Source: DASPHG01 sp963849605 (GTDB taxonomy: Bacteria > Actinomycetota > Thermoleophilia > Solirubrobacterales > Thermoleophilaceae). Taken from it: a stretch of DNA of 64,000 bases. The notes below the pieces were generated by a model. The model worked only from the letters and a program-made list of their open reading frames with translations, did no database searches and was not told the DNA's origin. The stretch spans positions 248,001 to 312,000 of the forward strand of contig CAWKHX010000015.1 in assembly GCA_963849605.1 (NCBI GenBank), written 5' to 3'. Positions 49,316 through 57,901 of the stretch are shown one piece after another (the stretch's first letter is position 1; every line of letters starts with the position of its first letter). A program made the position numbers and the translations under genes.

Positions 49316-50659
49316 ATGCGCCGACTGCTGCTCGCAACAGCCCTCCTGACGTTGTCCGCGCCTGTCGCGGCCGATGCGGGGACCCGTTGGATCGTCAAGG
49401 GCGGCGGCTGGGGCCACGGCCTCGGCATGAGCCAGTACGGCGCGTACGGCCAGGCACTCGACGGGCGCGGCTACAGGAAGATCCTCCACCACTACTACCG
49501 CAGCACCGACCTGTCGACGGCAAGCGGCAGGGTGCGCGTGCTGTTGCAGGCCAGCGTCGGCTCGAGCACCTTCGGCGGCGCCGACAGGGTCGGCTCGCAC
49601 AGCATCAAGCCCAACCACAACTACATCGTGCGCCGTTCCGGCGGCAACATCGTCGTGCGCACGCCGCGCGGCAAGCGCGTGGCGCGCAGCTCGGGCGTCC
49701 TCCGCGTGACCGGCGCCGAGGGCCTCGTGACCGTCGCCGGCAAGGGCGTCTACCGCGATGAGATCGATTACCGCCCCGGCCTGTCCGGCGGGGTCACGGC
49801 CGTCAACAGGGTCGAGCTCGAGAACTACATCCGCGGCGTCGTGCCGAACGAGTCGCCCGGCAGCTGGCCGCTCGAGGCGCTCAAGGCGCAGGCCGTCGCC
49901 GCACGCTCGTACGCGCTGGGGACGAACAGCGGCAACGCCGTCTTCGACCACTACGACACGACGGCGTCACAGGTCTACGGCGGCTACAGCACCGAGCAGG
50001 CGAAGACCAACCGCGCGGTCGCGCAGACGCGCGGGGAGGTGCTGCGCTACCGCGGCGAGGTGATCGTCGCCTACTTCCACTCGACGTCCGGCGGCTACAC
50101 CGAGAACAACGAGAACATCTTCACGGGCAGCGAGCCGCTCCCCTACATCCGCGGCGTCCCCGACCCCTGGGACAAGGCATCTCCCTATCACCACTGGCGC
50201 GTCTCCTACAGCGCGCGCGGCCTCGGCAACGCGCTCGGCGTAGGGCGGCTGCGATCTGTCCGCGTCATCAAGCGCGGCGTGTCTCCTCGGATCGTGTTGG
50301 CCAAGTTCCGCGGCTCGAATGGCGGCGTCCGCCTGGACGGCTGGAACGGGATCCGCGCGCGGCTCGGCCTGAGGGATGCACCGAGCACGTTCAAAAAGAT
50401 CACCGCGAGCGGCTCGACGGCGAGCGCGGCGGTCGCCGGCGCGGGGTTGCGGGCGCGCATGCGCGACATCGTCGGATCGGTCGCACCCGGCCGGGCGGGC
50501 GACAAGATCGTGGTCGAGCGGCGCATGCTCACGAGCTGGGAGCGCGTCGCCACTGGCCGCCTCCGGCGCTCGGGCAAGTTCCGCGTGGCGCTCGACGAAA
50601 AGGGCTTCTACCGCGTGATCGCCGGCGGCGATGCCGGGCCCACCGTCCGCGTACGCTAG
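49316..50659 (+). CDS. secreted SpoIID/LytB-domain protein
   Basis: 447 residues: signal peptide (ending AADAG), then IVKGGGWGHGLGMSQYGAYG, a SpoIID hallmark, and NRVELENYIRGVVPNESPGS followed by WPLEALKAQAVAARSYAL, where the Glu corresponds to the catalytic Glu of SpoIID, a lytic transglycosylase for stem-peptide-free glycan. STSGGYTENNENIF supplies the usual metal-site region. The C-terminal ~110 residues form an extra beta domain. In a non-sporulating actinobacterium it probably remodels peptidoglycan. Followed at 4 nt by the nitroreductase gene. Confidence 0.85.
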   Translation: MRRLLLATALLTLSAPVAADAGTRWIVKGGGWGHGLGMSQYGAYGQALDGRGYRKILHHYYRSTDLSTASGRVRVLLQASVGSSTFGGADRVGSHSIKPNHNYIVRRSGGNIVVRTPRGKRVARSSGVLRVTGAEGLVTVAGKGVYRDEIDYRPGLSGGVTAVNRVELENYIRGVVPNESPGSWPLEALKAQAVAARSYALGTNSGNAVFDHYDTTASQVYGGYSTEQAKTNRAVAQTRGEVLRYRGEVIVAYFHSTSGGYTENNENIFTGSEPLPYIRGVPDPWDKASPYHHWRVSYSARGLGNALGVGRLRSVRVIKRGVSPRIVLAKFRGSNGGVRLDGWNGIRARLGLRDAPSTFKKITASGSTASAAVAGAGLRARMRDIVGSVAPGRAGDKIVVERRMLTSWERVATGRLRRSGKFRVALDEKGFYRVIAGGDAGPTVRVR

Positions 50660-50663
50660 CCGC

Positions 50664-51176
50664 GTGCCGATACCCAGGGTCGACCCCGATCGGCCGCCCA
50701 CTCGCATGCGGCGGCTGCTCACGCCGTTCGCGCTGTCGAAGGTGGGCACGTGGTACGGGATCAAAATCGCGGCCCGTGTCGACCCGGGGCTCATGCGTCT
50801 CACGCGCGGCCGCGTGAACCTCGGCGGCAACGTGCTGCCAACGCTCCTCCTGACCGTTCGCGGGCGCAGGAGCGGCGCCGAGCGAACGGTGCCGCTCGTG
50901 TACTTCTCGAACGGCGACGACGTGATCCTGATGGCCTCGAGCTTCGGCCGTCCGAAGCTGCCCGCCTGGTACCACAACGTCATGGCGAGCCGAGAGGTCA
51001 CGCTGACCGCCGGCGGCGTATCCGAGCGCTATCGCGCCACCGAGGCCGAGGGGCCCGAGCGGGACGCGCTCTACGAGAAGGCGAAGCAGGTCTACGAGGG
51101 CTACGGGCTCTACGAGGAACGGACTGCGGGCGTCCGGCGGGTGCCGGTTCTCAGGCTCACGCCGGTTCACCCGTAG
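50664..51176 (+). CDS. deazaflavin (F420)-dependent nitroreductase family protein
   Basis: 170 residues. The split-barrel pattern VLPTLLLTVRGRRSGAERTV, PLVYFSNGDDVILMASSFG and PAWYHNVMASREVTL is typical of the DDN/DUF385 family, which uses F420H2 or other deazaflavins. The substrate (quinone, lipid or other) is unknown. The GTG is 4 nt after the SpoIID stop, so co-transcription is likely. A GGGGGTG-CGGA-CACCCCC hairpin (51177-51194) begins immediately after the stop. Confidence 0.83.
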   Translation: MPIPRVDPDRPPTRMRRLLTPFALSKVGTWYGIKIAARVDPGLMRLTRGRVNLGGNVLPTLLLTVRGRRSGAERTVPLVYFSNGDDVILMASSFGRPKLPAWYHNVMASREVTLTAGGVSERYRATEAEGPERDALYEKAKQVYEGYGLYEERTAGVRRVPVLRLTPVHP

Positions 51177-51194
51177 GGGGGTGCGGACACCCCC
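51177..51194 (+). terminator. hairpin after the nitroreductase gene, no T tract
   Basis: 7-bp GC stem with a 4-nt loop directly after the stop codon; it may end the SpoIID-nitroreductase transcript. Confidence 0.45.
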
Positions 51195-51265
51195 GCCGCA
51201 GGGGGGAAGGCTTCATTGCGCCGGGGAGTCCCCGCCCGGACCATGAGCGCAACGAAAGGAGCCGT

Positions 51266-51658
51266 ATGAACGAAGCCGCCAAGGGCGAGGGCTGGCTGCT
51301 CTTCGCCGGAATCATGGTCCTCGTGGCCGGGGTGCTGAACACGATCTGGGGCATCGCCGCGATCGATTCGGCCAACTTCTTCCTTGAGGACGATCGATAC
51401 ATCTTCGAAGACCTGAACACCATGGGCTGGTGCGTCCTGGTCATCGGAGTGGTGCAGTTGTTCGCCGCGTTCTCGATCTGGAGCGGCGGCCAGTTCGGAC
51501 GTTGGGTTGGCATCATCGCGGCGAGCGTGAACGCCGTCTTCGCGCTGCTGTCGATACCGGGCTACCCGCTGTGGTCGATCGCCGTGTTCGGCATCGACCT
51601 GCTGATCATCTACGGCCTCGCGGCCTACGGTGGTCTCGGGAACAAGTCGACGACCTGA
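51266..51658 (+). CDS. small four-helix membrane protein (DUF7144-like)
   Basis: 130 residues with four hydrophobic segments (LLFAGIMVLVAGVLNTIWGI, WCVLVIGVVQLFAAFSIW, WVGIIAASVNAVFALLSI, IAVFGIDLLIIYGLAAYG). The pattern fits the actinobacterial DUF7144-type membrane proteins of unknown function. AAAGGA lies 6 nt before the ATG. Probably monocistronic. Confidence 0.75.
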   Translation: MNEAAKGEGWLLFAGIMVLVAGVLNTIWGIAAIDSANFFLEDDRYIFEDLNTMGWCVLVIGVVQLFAAFSIWSGGQFGRWVGIIAASVNAVFALLSIPGYPLWSIAVFGIDLLIIYGLAAYGGLGNKSTT

Positions 51659-51703
51659 GCCCTGAGTAGCACGATGCGACGGAGGCCGGTCACCCGACCT
51701 CCG

Positions 51704-51709
51704 TAGCAT
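51704..51709 (+). promoter_or_regulatory. -10 box of the ABC exporter operon
   Basis: TAGCAT, 7 nt before TTG 51717, again without a Shine-Dalgarno. Confidence 0.45.
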
Positions 51710-51716
51710 CTGCTGC

Positions 51717-52691
51717 TTGCCCGCGATCGAAGTCCGACAGCTCGAGCGCACCTTCGCCGGCGGTATCAAGGCGGTGCAGGGCATAGACCTCGAGGTCGCC
51801 GAGCGCGAGATCTACGCGTTCCTGGGGCCGAACGGAGCCGGCAAGACGACGACCGTGCGGATGCTGACCACGCTGCTCAAGCCGACCGGGGGCAGCGCGA
51901 CGGTCGCCGGCTTCGACGTGGTGAAGCAGGCCGGCGAGGTCCGCCGCACGATCGGCGTCGCGCTCCAGGAGGCCGCGCTCGACCCGCTCATGACCGGCCG
52001 CGAGCTGATGCAGCTCCAGGCCACGCTGCACGGCATCCCGAAGGCCGAGGGGATCCGGCGCGGCGACGCGCTGATCGAACGTGTCGGCCTCGCGAACGCG
52101 GCCGACCGGCGCGTCGGGACCTACTCGGGCGGCATGCGGCGCCGGCTCGACCTAGGCACGGCACTCGTGCACGAGCCGCGGGTCCTCTTCCTCGACGAGC
52201 CCACGACGGGCCTCGACCCCGCCAGCCGCGCCGCAATCTGGGAGGAGGTCCGAAAGCTGAACGCCGAGGGCACGACCGTCTTCCTGACGACGCAGTACCT
52301 CGAGGAGGCCGACCAGCTCGCCGACCGCGTCGGCATCATCGACGACGGGCGCATGGCCGCCGAGGGGACGCCCGGCGAGCTGAAGGCGCAGGTCGGCAAG
52401 CCGCGACTCGAGCTGAACCTCGCCGAGGGCAGCCAGGAGGCCTGCGAGAAAGTGCTCGGGCGTTTCGGCGACCCGCTGCCGCCGAAGGACGGCGTCGTCG
52501 TCGTGGCGCTGGAGGAGGGCGCGTCCGAGATCGCCCCGATCATCCGTGCGCTCGACGAGGCCGGAATCGTGGTGCAGGACCTGCACCTGTGCCAGCCGAC
52601 GCTCGACGACGTGTTCCTCGACAAGACGGGGCGCCATCTCGAGGGCGCGGAAGCCGAGGAGCAGCCGGCGCCCGAGCCGGAGCCAGCTTGA
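51717..52691 (+). CDS. ABC-2 exporter ATP-binding protein (DrrA type)
   Basis: 324 residues. Walker A GPNGAGKTTTVRML, the signature YSGGMRRRLDLGTALV, Walker B VLFLDEPTTGLDP and the switch His region (FLTTQYLEEADQLAD, with Gln where His is usual in some families but as in DrrA) are present. A ~90-residue C-terminal domain ends in an acidic tail. DrrA-type ATPases drive export of drugs, lipids or polymers. TTG start; the stop overlaps the permease start as TTGA. Confidence 0.92.
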   Translation: MPAIEVRQLERTFAGGIKAVQGIDLEVAEREIYAFLGPNGAGKTTTVRMLTTLLKPTGGSATVAGFDVVKQAGEVRRTIGVALQEAALDPLMTGRELMQLQATLHGIPKAEGIRRGDALIERVGLANAADRRVGTYSGGMRRRLDLGTALVHEPRVLFLDEPTTGLDPASRAAIWEEVRKLNAEGTTVFLTTQYLEEADQLADRVGIIDDGRMAAEGTPGELKAQVGKPRLELNLAEGSQEACEKVLGRFGDPLPPKDGVVVVALEEGASEIAPIIRALDEAGIVVQDLHLCQPTLDDVFLDKTGRHLEGAEAEEQPAPEPEPA

Positions 52692-53461
52692 TCTACAACG
52701 CGCGCGTCGTCGCCGCGCTGTCGATGCGGTCGCTCCGGCAGGCGTTCCGCCGGCCGCAGTTCCTCATGCCGATCATCATCTTCCCGACGTTGTTCCTGTC
52801 GGTGAACGTCGGGGGCGCAGGGCGCGCAACCGACATTCCCGCCTTCCCCGACGTCGCCGGCTTCCTCGACTTCGAGCTGGCGGGCGCGATCGTCCAGTCG
52901 ACGATGCTCTCGGCCGTCAGCGGCGGGATCGCGCTCGCGCTCGACATCGAGTCGGGCTTCATGGACCGGCTGATCGCCGCGCCGATCCCCCGGACGGCGA
53001 TCGTGATCGGCAGGCTCGCCACGACAGCCGTCATGGGCGTCATCTCGGGCGTGTGGTTCGTGTCGATCGGGCTGATCTTCGGCGCCGAGATCCAGGGCGG
53101 CCTTCCGGGCGCGCTGATCGTCATCGCGATGGCGGCGGCCTGTGCCGCGGCGTGGGGCGGCTTCGGCGCCGCGCTCGCGCTGCGCAGCGGGACGGTGAGC
53201 GTCGTCCAGGGGATCTTCCCGATCGTCTTCGTGATCATCTTCCTGTCGTCGGCGTTCTTCCCGGCCAACCTGCTGCTCGAGCCGGCGAAGTCGATCTCCG
53301 GCTGGAACCCGATGAGCTTCATCGCGGAGGGGATCCGCGACCCGATCGTGTCCGGCATCTCCGCCGAGCCGGTGCTCGAGGGCGTGCTCGCGATCGCCGG
53401 CGTGATGGCGCTGGGAGCAGGCCTCAGCGTGTGGGGTCTCAGGAAGCGGCTGGCGACCTGA
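52688..53461 (+). CDS. ABC-2 type permease, first subunit
   Basis: 257 residues, six membrane segments, with an N-terminal SMRSLRQAFRRPQFLMPIII and the loop DIESGFMDRLIAAPIPR, which is typical of DrrB/ABC-2 permeases. SAFFPANLLLEPAKSISGWN precedes the last helices. TTG start inside the upstream stop (TTGA). The stop shares one base with the second permease (TGATG), so three subunits are made in step. Confidence 0.88.
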   Translation: MIYNARVVAALSMRSLRQAFRRPQFLMPIIIFPTLFLSVNVGGAGRATDIPAFPDVAGFLDFELAGAIVQSTMLSAVSGGIALALDIESGFMDRLIAAPIPRTAIVIGRLATTAVMGVISGVWFVSIGLIFGAEIQGGLPGALIVIAMAAACAAAWGGFGAALALRSGTVSVVQGIFPIVFVIIFLSSAFFPANLLLEPAKSISGWNPMSFIAEGIRDPIVSGISAEPVLEGVLAIAGVMALGAGLSVWGLRKRLAT

Positions 53462-54216
53462 TGCGGGGCACGTGGCTGCTCATGCGCCGGGCGATCAACG
53501 AGGTGATCCGCGTGCCCGGCGCCGCGATCCCCGGCATCGCCGCGCCAACCCTGTTCCTGCTCGGCCTCACCGCCGTCTTCGGCAAGCTCACCCTGCTGCC
53601 GGGCTTCTCGACGAGCGACTTCATGGCGTTCATCCTGCCGATCAGCGTGATGCAGAGCGCGACGTTCGCGGGCGCCGCGACCGGCGTGAACCTGGCACGC
53701 GACATCGAGCAGGGCTGGTTCGACCGGCTGTACGTTTCGCCTCTGTCTCGCGGCGCGCTGCTGGCGGGGCACGTCTTCTCCGCGAGCCTGCGCGCGCTGA
53801 TGCCGATCACCGTGGTCGTCGCGATCGCGGCGATATTCGGCGTCAGCATCCAGGGCCCAGACGCGCTCCTGCTCGCGGTCCTGCTCGCGGCTTCGTTCGC
53901 GGCGGCCATCGCGTGCTACTCGATAATCCTCGCGCTGCACTTCCGGACGCAGCAGGCCGCCCCGCTGATGCAGGCCGGGGCGTTCATGCTGGTGCTCTTC
54001 ACGACGTCGTACGCGCCGCTCGACCTGCTCACGGGCTGGTTCCAGGAGGTCGCGCGCTACAACCCGGTGCGCTTCATCGTCGAGGGCGTCCGCCAGATGT
54101 CCGTCTACGGCGTGGACTGGACGCACACCTGGAGGGCGCTCGCTGCGCTGGCCCTGCTCGCGGTCCTCTTCGGGACGCTCGCGATGCGCGGCCTCCAGCG
54201 CGCCGCCGACGCCTAG
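53461..54216 (+). CDS. ABC-2 type permease, second subunit
   Basis: 251 residues, six membrane segments; a paralogue of the preceding permease (DIEQGWFDRLYVSPLSR corresponds to DIESGFMDRLIAAPIPR; APLDLLTGWFQEVARYNPVR to the NP-containing loop). The exporter is therefore a heterodimeric membrane unit with one ATPase. Substrate unknown. The stop shares CTAG with convergent ychF. Confidence 0.88.
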   Translation: MRGTWLLMRRAINEVIRVPGAAIPGIAAPTLFLLGLTAVFGKLTLLPGFSTSDFMAFILPISVMQSATFAGAATGVNLARDIEQGWFDRLYVSPLSRGALLAGHVFSASLRALMPITVVVAIAAIFGVSIQGPDALLLAVLLAASFAAAIACYSIILALHFRTQQAAPLMQAGAFMLVLFTTSYAPLDLLTGWFQEVARYNPVRFIVEGVRQMSVYGVDWTHTWRALAALALLAVLFGTLAMRGLQRAADA

Positions 54217-55280
54217 GGCGTGAACTTCACCGTGATCACGTCGCCGTCAGCCATCCGGTAGTCGCGCCCCTCGAGCCGCAGCGCGCCCCGGTCGCGCGCC
54301 CCCGCGTAGCCGCCGGCCTCCACCAGCACGTCCCACGGCACCACCTCGGCGCGCACGAAGCCGCGCTGGATGTCGGAGTGGATCTTCCCGGCTGCCTGCC
54401 ACGCGGTCGTCCCGGCCGGGATCGCATGCGCACGCGCTTCCTTTCCCTCGCCGGCGGTGAAGAACGTGATCAGGTGCAGCAGCTCGAAGGCGCCCTTGAT
54501 GATCCGCTGGAGCCCCGACTCCGCAACGTCGAGGTCCTCGCGCATCACGCGCGCCTCGTCGTCGTCGAGCTCCGCCAGCTCTGACTCGATCCGGGCGCTC
54601 ACGGCAAGCGCGGCTCCGCGCTCCGTGAGCTCGGGCGGGGGCACGAGCGCGGCGTCCTCGCCGACGTTCGCCACGTACAGGACCGGCTTCGCGGTCAGCG
54701 GCTGCAGGCTCCGCAGCGCGTCGGGCGCTTCGGCGGGCGGTGGGAAGTCCCGAGCAGGGCGTCCCTCCTGGAGGCCGGCGACCAGATCGCGCAGCCAGGC
54801 CTCCTCCGCGACCAGCGGCTTGTCGCGCGACTTCGCCTGCTTCGCGACGCGCTCGAGCCGGCGTTCGGCCTGCTCGAGGTCGGCGTAGAGGAGTTCCGTC
54901 TCGATCGTCTCGGCGTCGGACAGCGGATCGACGCGGCCCTCTGGGTGCACGACCTGCGCGTCCTCGTGCGCGCGCACCACGTGCAGGATCGCGTCCGTCT
55001 CGCGGATGTTCGCGAGGAACTTGTTGCCGAGGCCCTCGCCCGAGTGCGCCCCGCGCACTAGCCCCGCGATGTCGTGGAACGCGATCGTCTCGTGCACGAC
55101 CGGCCGCGCGCCGACGGTCGCCGCGACCCGGTCGAGCCTCTCGTCGGGCACGGGGACGATCGCGACGTTCGGCTCGACGGTCGTGAACGGGTAGTTCCCG
55201 GCCTCCGCGCCCGCCCGGGTGAGGGCGTTGAACAGCGACGACTTGCCCGCGTTGGGCAGCCCGACGATCCCGACCTTCAT
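54213..55280 (-). CDS. ychF: redox-regulated ATPase YchF/OLA1
   Basis: 355 residues, full length. G1 is GLPNAGKSSLFNAL, G3 is FHDIAGLVRGAHSGEGLGNK, and the G4 position reads NVGED instead of NKxD, the known reason why YchF prefers ATP. The coiled-coil arm (ELLYADLEQAERRLERVAKQ) and C-terminal TGS domain (GKIHSDIQRGFVRAEVVPWD) are present. It binds ribosomes and is involved in stress responses. ATGA overlap with the PAP2 gene. Confidence 0.95.
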   Translation of the reverse strand: MKVGIVGLPNAGKSSLFNALTRAGAEAGNYPFTTVEPNVAIVPVPDERLDRVAATVGARPVVHETIAFHDIAGLVRGAHSGEGLGNKFLANIRETDAILHVVRAHEDAQVVHPEGRVDPLSDAETIETELLYADLEQAERRLERVAKQAKSRDKPLVAEEAWLRDLVAGLQEGRPARDFPPPAEAPDALRSLQPLTAKPVLYVANVGEDAALVPPPELTERGAALAVSARIESELAELDDDEARVMREDLDVAESGLQRIIKGAFELLHLITFFTAGEGKEARAHAIPAGTTAWQAAGKIHSDIQRGFVRAEVVPWDVLVEAGGYAGARDRGALRLEGRDYRMADGDVITVKFTP

Positions 55281-55660
55281 CGCGTCAGCTCGGCCACCGC
55301 GCCGCCGAGTGCCGCGCCGGCGACCGTGTCGGACGGGTAGTGGACGCGCAGGTAGATGCGCGAGCCGGCGAGCGCAGCCGCGAGCAGCCACAGGGGCGGC
55401 GCCGGCAGCGTCTCCGACAACCGGCGCGCTCCGGCGACCGAGGTCGCGGCGTGAGCCGACGGATACGAGTACTCCGAGCGCGTGCTCGTCAGCCTCCCCT
55501 CGCGCGGCGGGCGAGGCCGTCGGACGATGAACTTGACGAGCTGGTTCGCCCCATACGCGATCGCAACAGTGCGGGCGGCGTCCCAGCGCCGGCTGGCGGC
55601 GGCGATGGCAAACCAAGCGGCCCCGTGTTCCCCAAGCAACGAGAAACGAGCAACGAGCAA
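55277..55660 (-). CDS. PAP2-family phosphatase
   Basis: 127 residues, short for the family but with all three motifs: KFIVRRPRP (KX6RP), SYPSAHAA (PSGH variant PSAH) and GSRIYLRVHYPSD (SRX5HX3D). It probably dephosphorylates a polyprenyl pyrophosphate or lipid phosphate at the membrane. The start lies inside a 7-bp tandem repeat: TTG at 55660 and an in-frame TTG at 55639 are both possible. The catalytic domain begins after either. Coupled to ychF (ATGA). Confidence 0.8.
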   Translation of the reverse strand: MLVARFSLLGEHGAAWFAIAAASRRWDAARTVAIAYGANQLVKFIVRRPRPPREGRLTSTRSEYSYPSAHAATSVAGARRLSETLPAPPLWLLAAALAGSRIYLRVHYPSDTVAGAALGGAVAELTR

Positions 55661-55661
55661 C
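55634..55661 (-). repeat. four-copy heptanucleotide tandem repeat at the PAP2 start
   Basis: On the minus strand GTTGCTC, GTTGCTC, GTTTCTC, GTTGCTT. Three of the units carry a TTG, so units set the start-codon register; a change by one unit would shift the reading frame. Confidence 0.6.
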
Positions 55662-55667
55662 GACTTG

Positions 55668-55883
55668 TCAGAAGCCGACGCGGTGATCCTCTGTCTCGAC
55701 GCGCAGGTAGACCACCTGCGACAGGTCGAGTGTCACGTTCGAGTCGCCGGCGTCGAGGTCGTAGAAGCGCCTGTCGCCCTCGACCGCCTTGCGCAGATCG
55801 TCGAAGGCGCCCTTGTCGAGCCTCAGCGCGAGCACCTGGCCGCCGACGAAGCCGATGTCGACCTTTGCGCGTTTCTCGCTCAT
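55668..55883 (-). CDS. small conserved-looking protein of unknown function
   Basis: 71 residues, predicted beta-rich (VDIGFVGGQVLALRLDKGAF, SNVTLDLSQVVYLRVE), with no Cys and no membrane segment. The start is fixed by a TGATG overlap with the stop of the epimerase, and the gene ends 7 nt before the PAP2 start, so it belongs to the epimerase-to-ychF operon. I recognise no family. Confidence 0.65.
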   Translation of the reverse strand: MSEKRAKVDIGFVGGQVLALRLDKGAFDDLRKAVEGDRRFYDLDAGDSNVTLDLSQVVYLRVETEDHRVGF

Positions 55884-56287
55884 CAGTGCGCGGGCTCCAC
55901 GAGCTCGGTCAACACGCCCCCTGTCGCCTTCGGATGCAGGAACGCCACGCGGCTCCCGCGGATCCCGATGCGCGGCTCCTCGTCGATCAGCCGCAGGCCG
56001 GCCGCGCGAACCTTCTCGAGCGCGCCGTCGATGTCATCGGTCTGGTAGGCCACGTGGTGCATCCCCTCGCCGTTGCGCTCGATGAACTTGGCCACGCCGG
56101 ACTCCGGCGACAGCGGCTCGATCAGCTCGACGTGGCCCTCGCCGATCTCGAGCAGCACGGCCTTGACGCCCTGCTCCTCGACGGTCTCGCGGTGCTGCTC
56201 GGCCATGCCGAACGAGTCCCTGTATAGCCCGATCGAGTCCTCGATCGACGAGACCGCGACGCCTATGTGGTCGATGCGCCCGAACAC
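55883..56287 (-). CDS. mce: methylmalonyl-CoA epimerase (VOC family)
   Basis: 134 residues. GRIDHIGVAVSSIEDSIGLY gives the first metal His, HVELIEPL the Glu, MHHVAYQTDDID the second His and GVLTELVEP the last Glu, as in methylmalonyl-CoA epimerases. It interconverts the R and S forms in propionate metabolism. GTG start. No mutase gene is in the window. First gene of a run to ychF. Confidence 0.88.
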   Translation of the reverse strand: MFGRIDHIGVAVSSIEDSIGLYRDSFGMAEQHRETVEEQGVKAVLLEIGEGHVELIEPLSPESGVAKFIERNGEGMHHVAYQTDDIDGALEKVRAAGLRLIDEEPRIGIRGSRVAFLHPKATGGVLTELVEPAH

Positions 56288-56302
56288 GGACGCGGAGAAT
56301 AG

Positions 56303-57835
56303 CTACGACTCGGAGGGGGGCTCGGCGGCGGCGATCCTCGCCGGGCCGGGCTCGGCCGGCTTCAGCGGAGCAACGGCCACGTGGCCCATGATGCGCTCGA
56401 TCTCGGCGCGCTCCAGAACCTCCTGCTTGAGGAGGGTCTGGGCGAACTCTTCGAGCGTCGCGCGGTGCTCGGTGATGAGGCGGTGGGCGTAGCGGTACGC
56501 GACGTCCGTGATGTCCGCCTGCTCGTCGTCGACGAGGCGGCGCGTGTTGTCGGAGATCGCGTAGTCCTCGATCGCCAGCCGGCGTGCGCTCATCGAGTTG
56601 CCCATGCCGTACTCGGCGACCATCGCGCGGCTGATCTCGTTGACCTTCTTGAGGTCGTCCGAGGCGCCCGTGGTGACCGTGCCGAACACGACCTGCTCCG
56701 CCACCCGGCCGCCCAGGAGCACGACGAGGTACTCGGTGAGCTCCTCCTTCGACTTCAGGTAGCGGTCCTCCTCGGGGAGGTTGAGCGTGTAGCCGAGCGC
56801 CCGGCCACGGGGGACGATCGAGATCTTGTGAACCTTCTCCACCGCCGGCAGCAGCTCCGAGCAGAGCGCATGGCCGGCCTCGTGGTAGGCGACGACGCGC
56901 TTCTCATGATCGTTCATCAGCCGGCGCGACTCCATTCCCGCGACGACGCGCTCGAGCGCGCCGTTGAAGTCCTGGGTCAGGACGACGTCGCGGCCCTTCC
57001 GGCCGGCGAAGATCGCCGCCTCGTTGCAGATGTTCGCCAGGTCGGCGCCGGTGAGCCCGGCCGTCTGCCGTGCCACCAGCTCGAGATCGACGTCGGCGAC
57101 GGGCTTGTTCTTCGAGTGCACCTCGAGGATCTCGACGCGGCCCGCGAGGTCGGGCGGCGCCACGAAGATCTGGCGGTCGAACCGCCCGGGACGCATAAGG
57201 GCGGGATCGAGCTTCTCGATCAGGTTCGACGCCGCGATGACGACGAGGTCGTCGGCGCCCTCGAATCCGTCCATTTCGACAAGCAGCTGGTTGAGCGTCT
57301 GGTCCTTCTCGCCGGAGATGTCGTTGCCACGCGTGGCGCCGACCGCATCGAGCTCGTCGATGAAGATGATCGCCGGGCGCGACTTGCGCGCCTTGCGGAA
57401 CAGCCGCCGGATGCGTGCCGCACCGAGGCCCACGAACATCTCGACGAACGACGCCGCCGACTGCGCGTAGAACTTCGCGCCCGCCTCAGCGGCGACGGCC
57501 TTGGCGAGCATCGTCTTGCCGGTGCCGGGCGGCCCGTGCAGCAGGACGCCCTTCGGCACCTTCGCGCCGAGCTTGCGAAAGCGCTTGGGATCGCGGAGGA
57601 ATTCGACGATCTCGCGCAGCTCCTCCTTGGCCTCCTCGACGCCGGCGACGTCGTCCCACCGCACGGAGGACTTCGAGTCCGGCTTGATCTCCTCGGGCTT
57701 CGTGCGCGGCATGAACCGCAACATCCCGAGCAGGACCACCGCGATCAGGCCCATGAAGATCAGAGGCAGCCACGTGAGCATCCACTGCTGGATTCCGTCC
57801 CAGGAGAGGGCGATGACTTCAGTCACTGAGAGCAT
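56303..57835 (-). CDS. ftsH: short FtsH-type AAA protease with one N-terminal membrane helix
   Basis: 510 residues versus ~610-650 for classical FtsH. Residues ~16-42 are the only membrane segment, followed by VRWDDVAGVEEAKEELREIV. The AAA module has GPPGTGKTMLAKAV (Walker A), IIFIDELDAVG (Walker B) and LMRPGRFDRQ (SRH). The protease has the zinc motif YHEAGHALCSELL and a third ligand in ARRLA/SDDLKKVNEI-type helices. The usual first helix and extracytoplasmic domain are missing. A TAA lies in frame 27 nt upstream of the ATG, so the gene is not simply mis-started. It is probably a second, specialised FtsH. Confidence 0.88.
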   Translation of the reverse strand: MLSVTEVIALSWDGIQQWMLTWLPLIFMGLIAVVLLGMLRFMPRTKPEEIKPDSKSSVRWDDVAGVEEAKEELREIVEFLRDPKRFRKLGAKVPKGVLLHGPPGTGKTMLAKAVAAEAGAKFYAQSAASFVEMFVGLGAARIRRLFRKARKSRPAIIFIDELDAVGATRGNDISGEKDQTLNQLLVEMDGFEGADDLVVIAASNLIEKLDPALMRPGRFDRQIFVAPPDLAGRVEILEVHSKNKPVADVDLELVARQTAGLTGADLANICNEAAIFAGRKGRDVVLTQDFNGALERVVAGMESRRLMNDHEKRVVAYHEAGHALCSELLPAVEKVHKISIVPRGRALGYTLNLPEEDRYLKSKEELTEYLVVLLGGRVAEQVVFGTVTTGASDDLKKVNEISRAMVAEYGMGNSMSARRLAIEDYAISDNTRRLVDDEQADITDVAYRYAHRLITEHRATLEEFAQTLLKQEVLERAEIERIMGHVAVAPLKPAEPGPARIAAAEPPSES

Positions 57836-57901
57836 CTTCGACCAGCCAGCCGAAAATCGTTACGAACAATCGTCCAGACGGGCGAATATGGGGTCGCGAC
57901 C

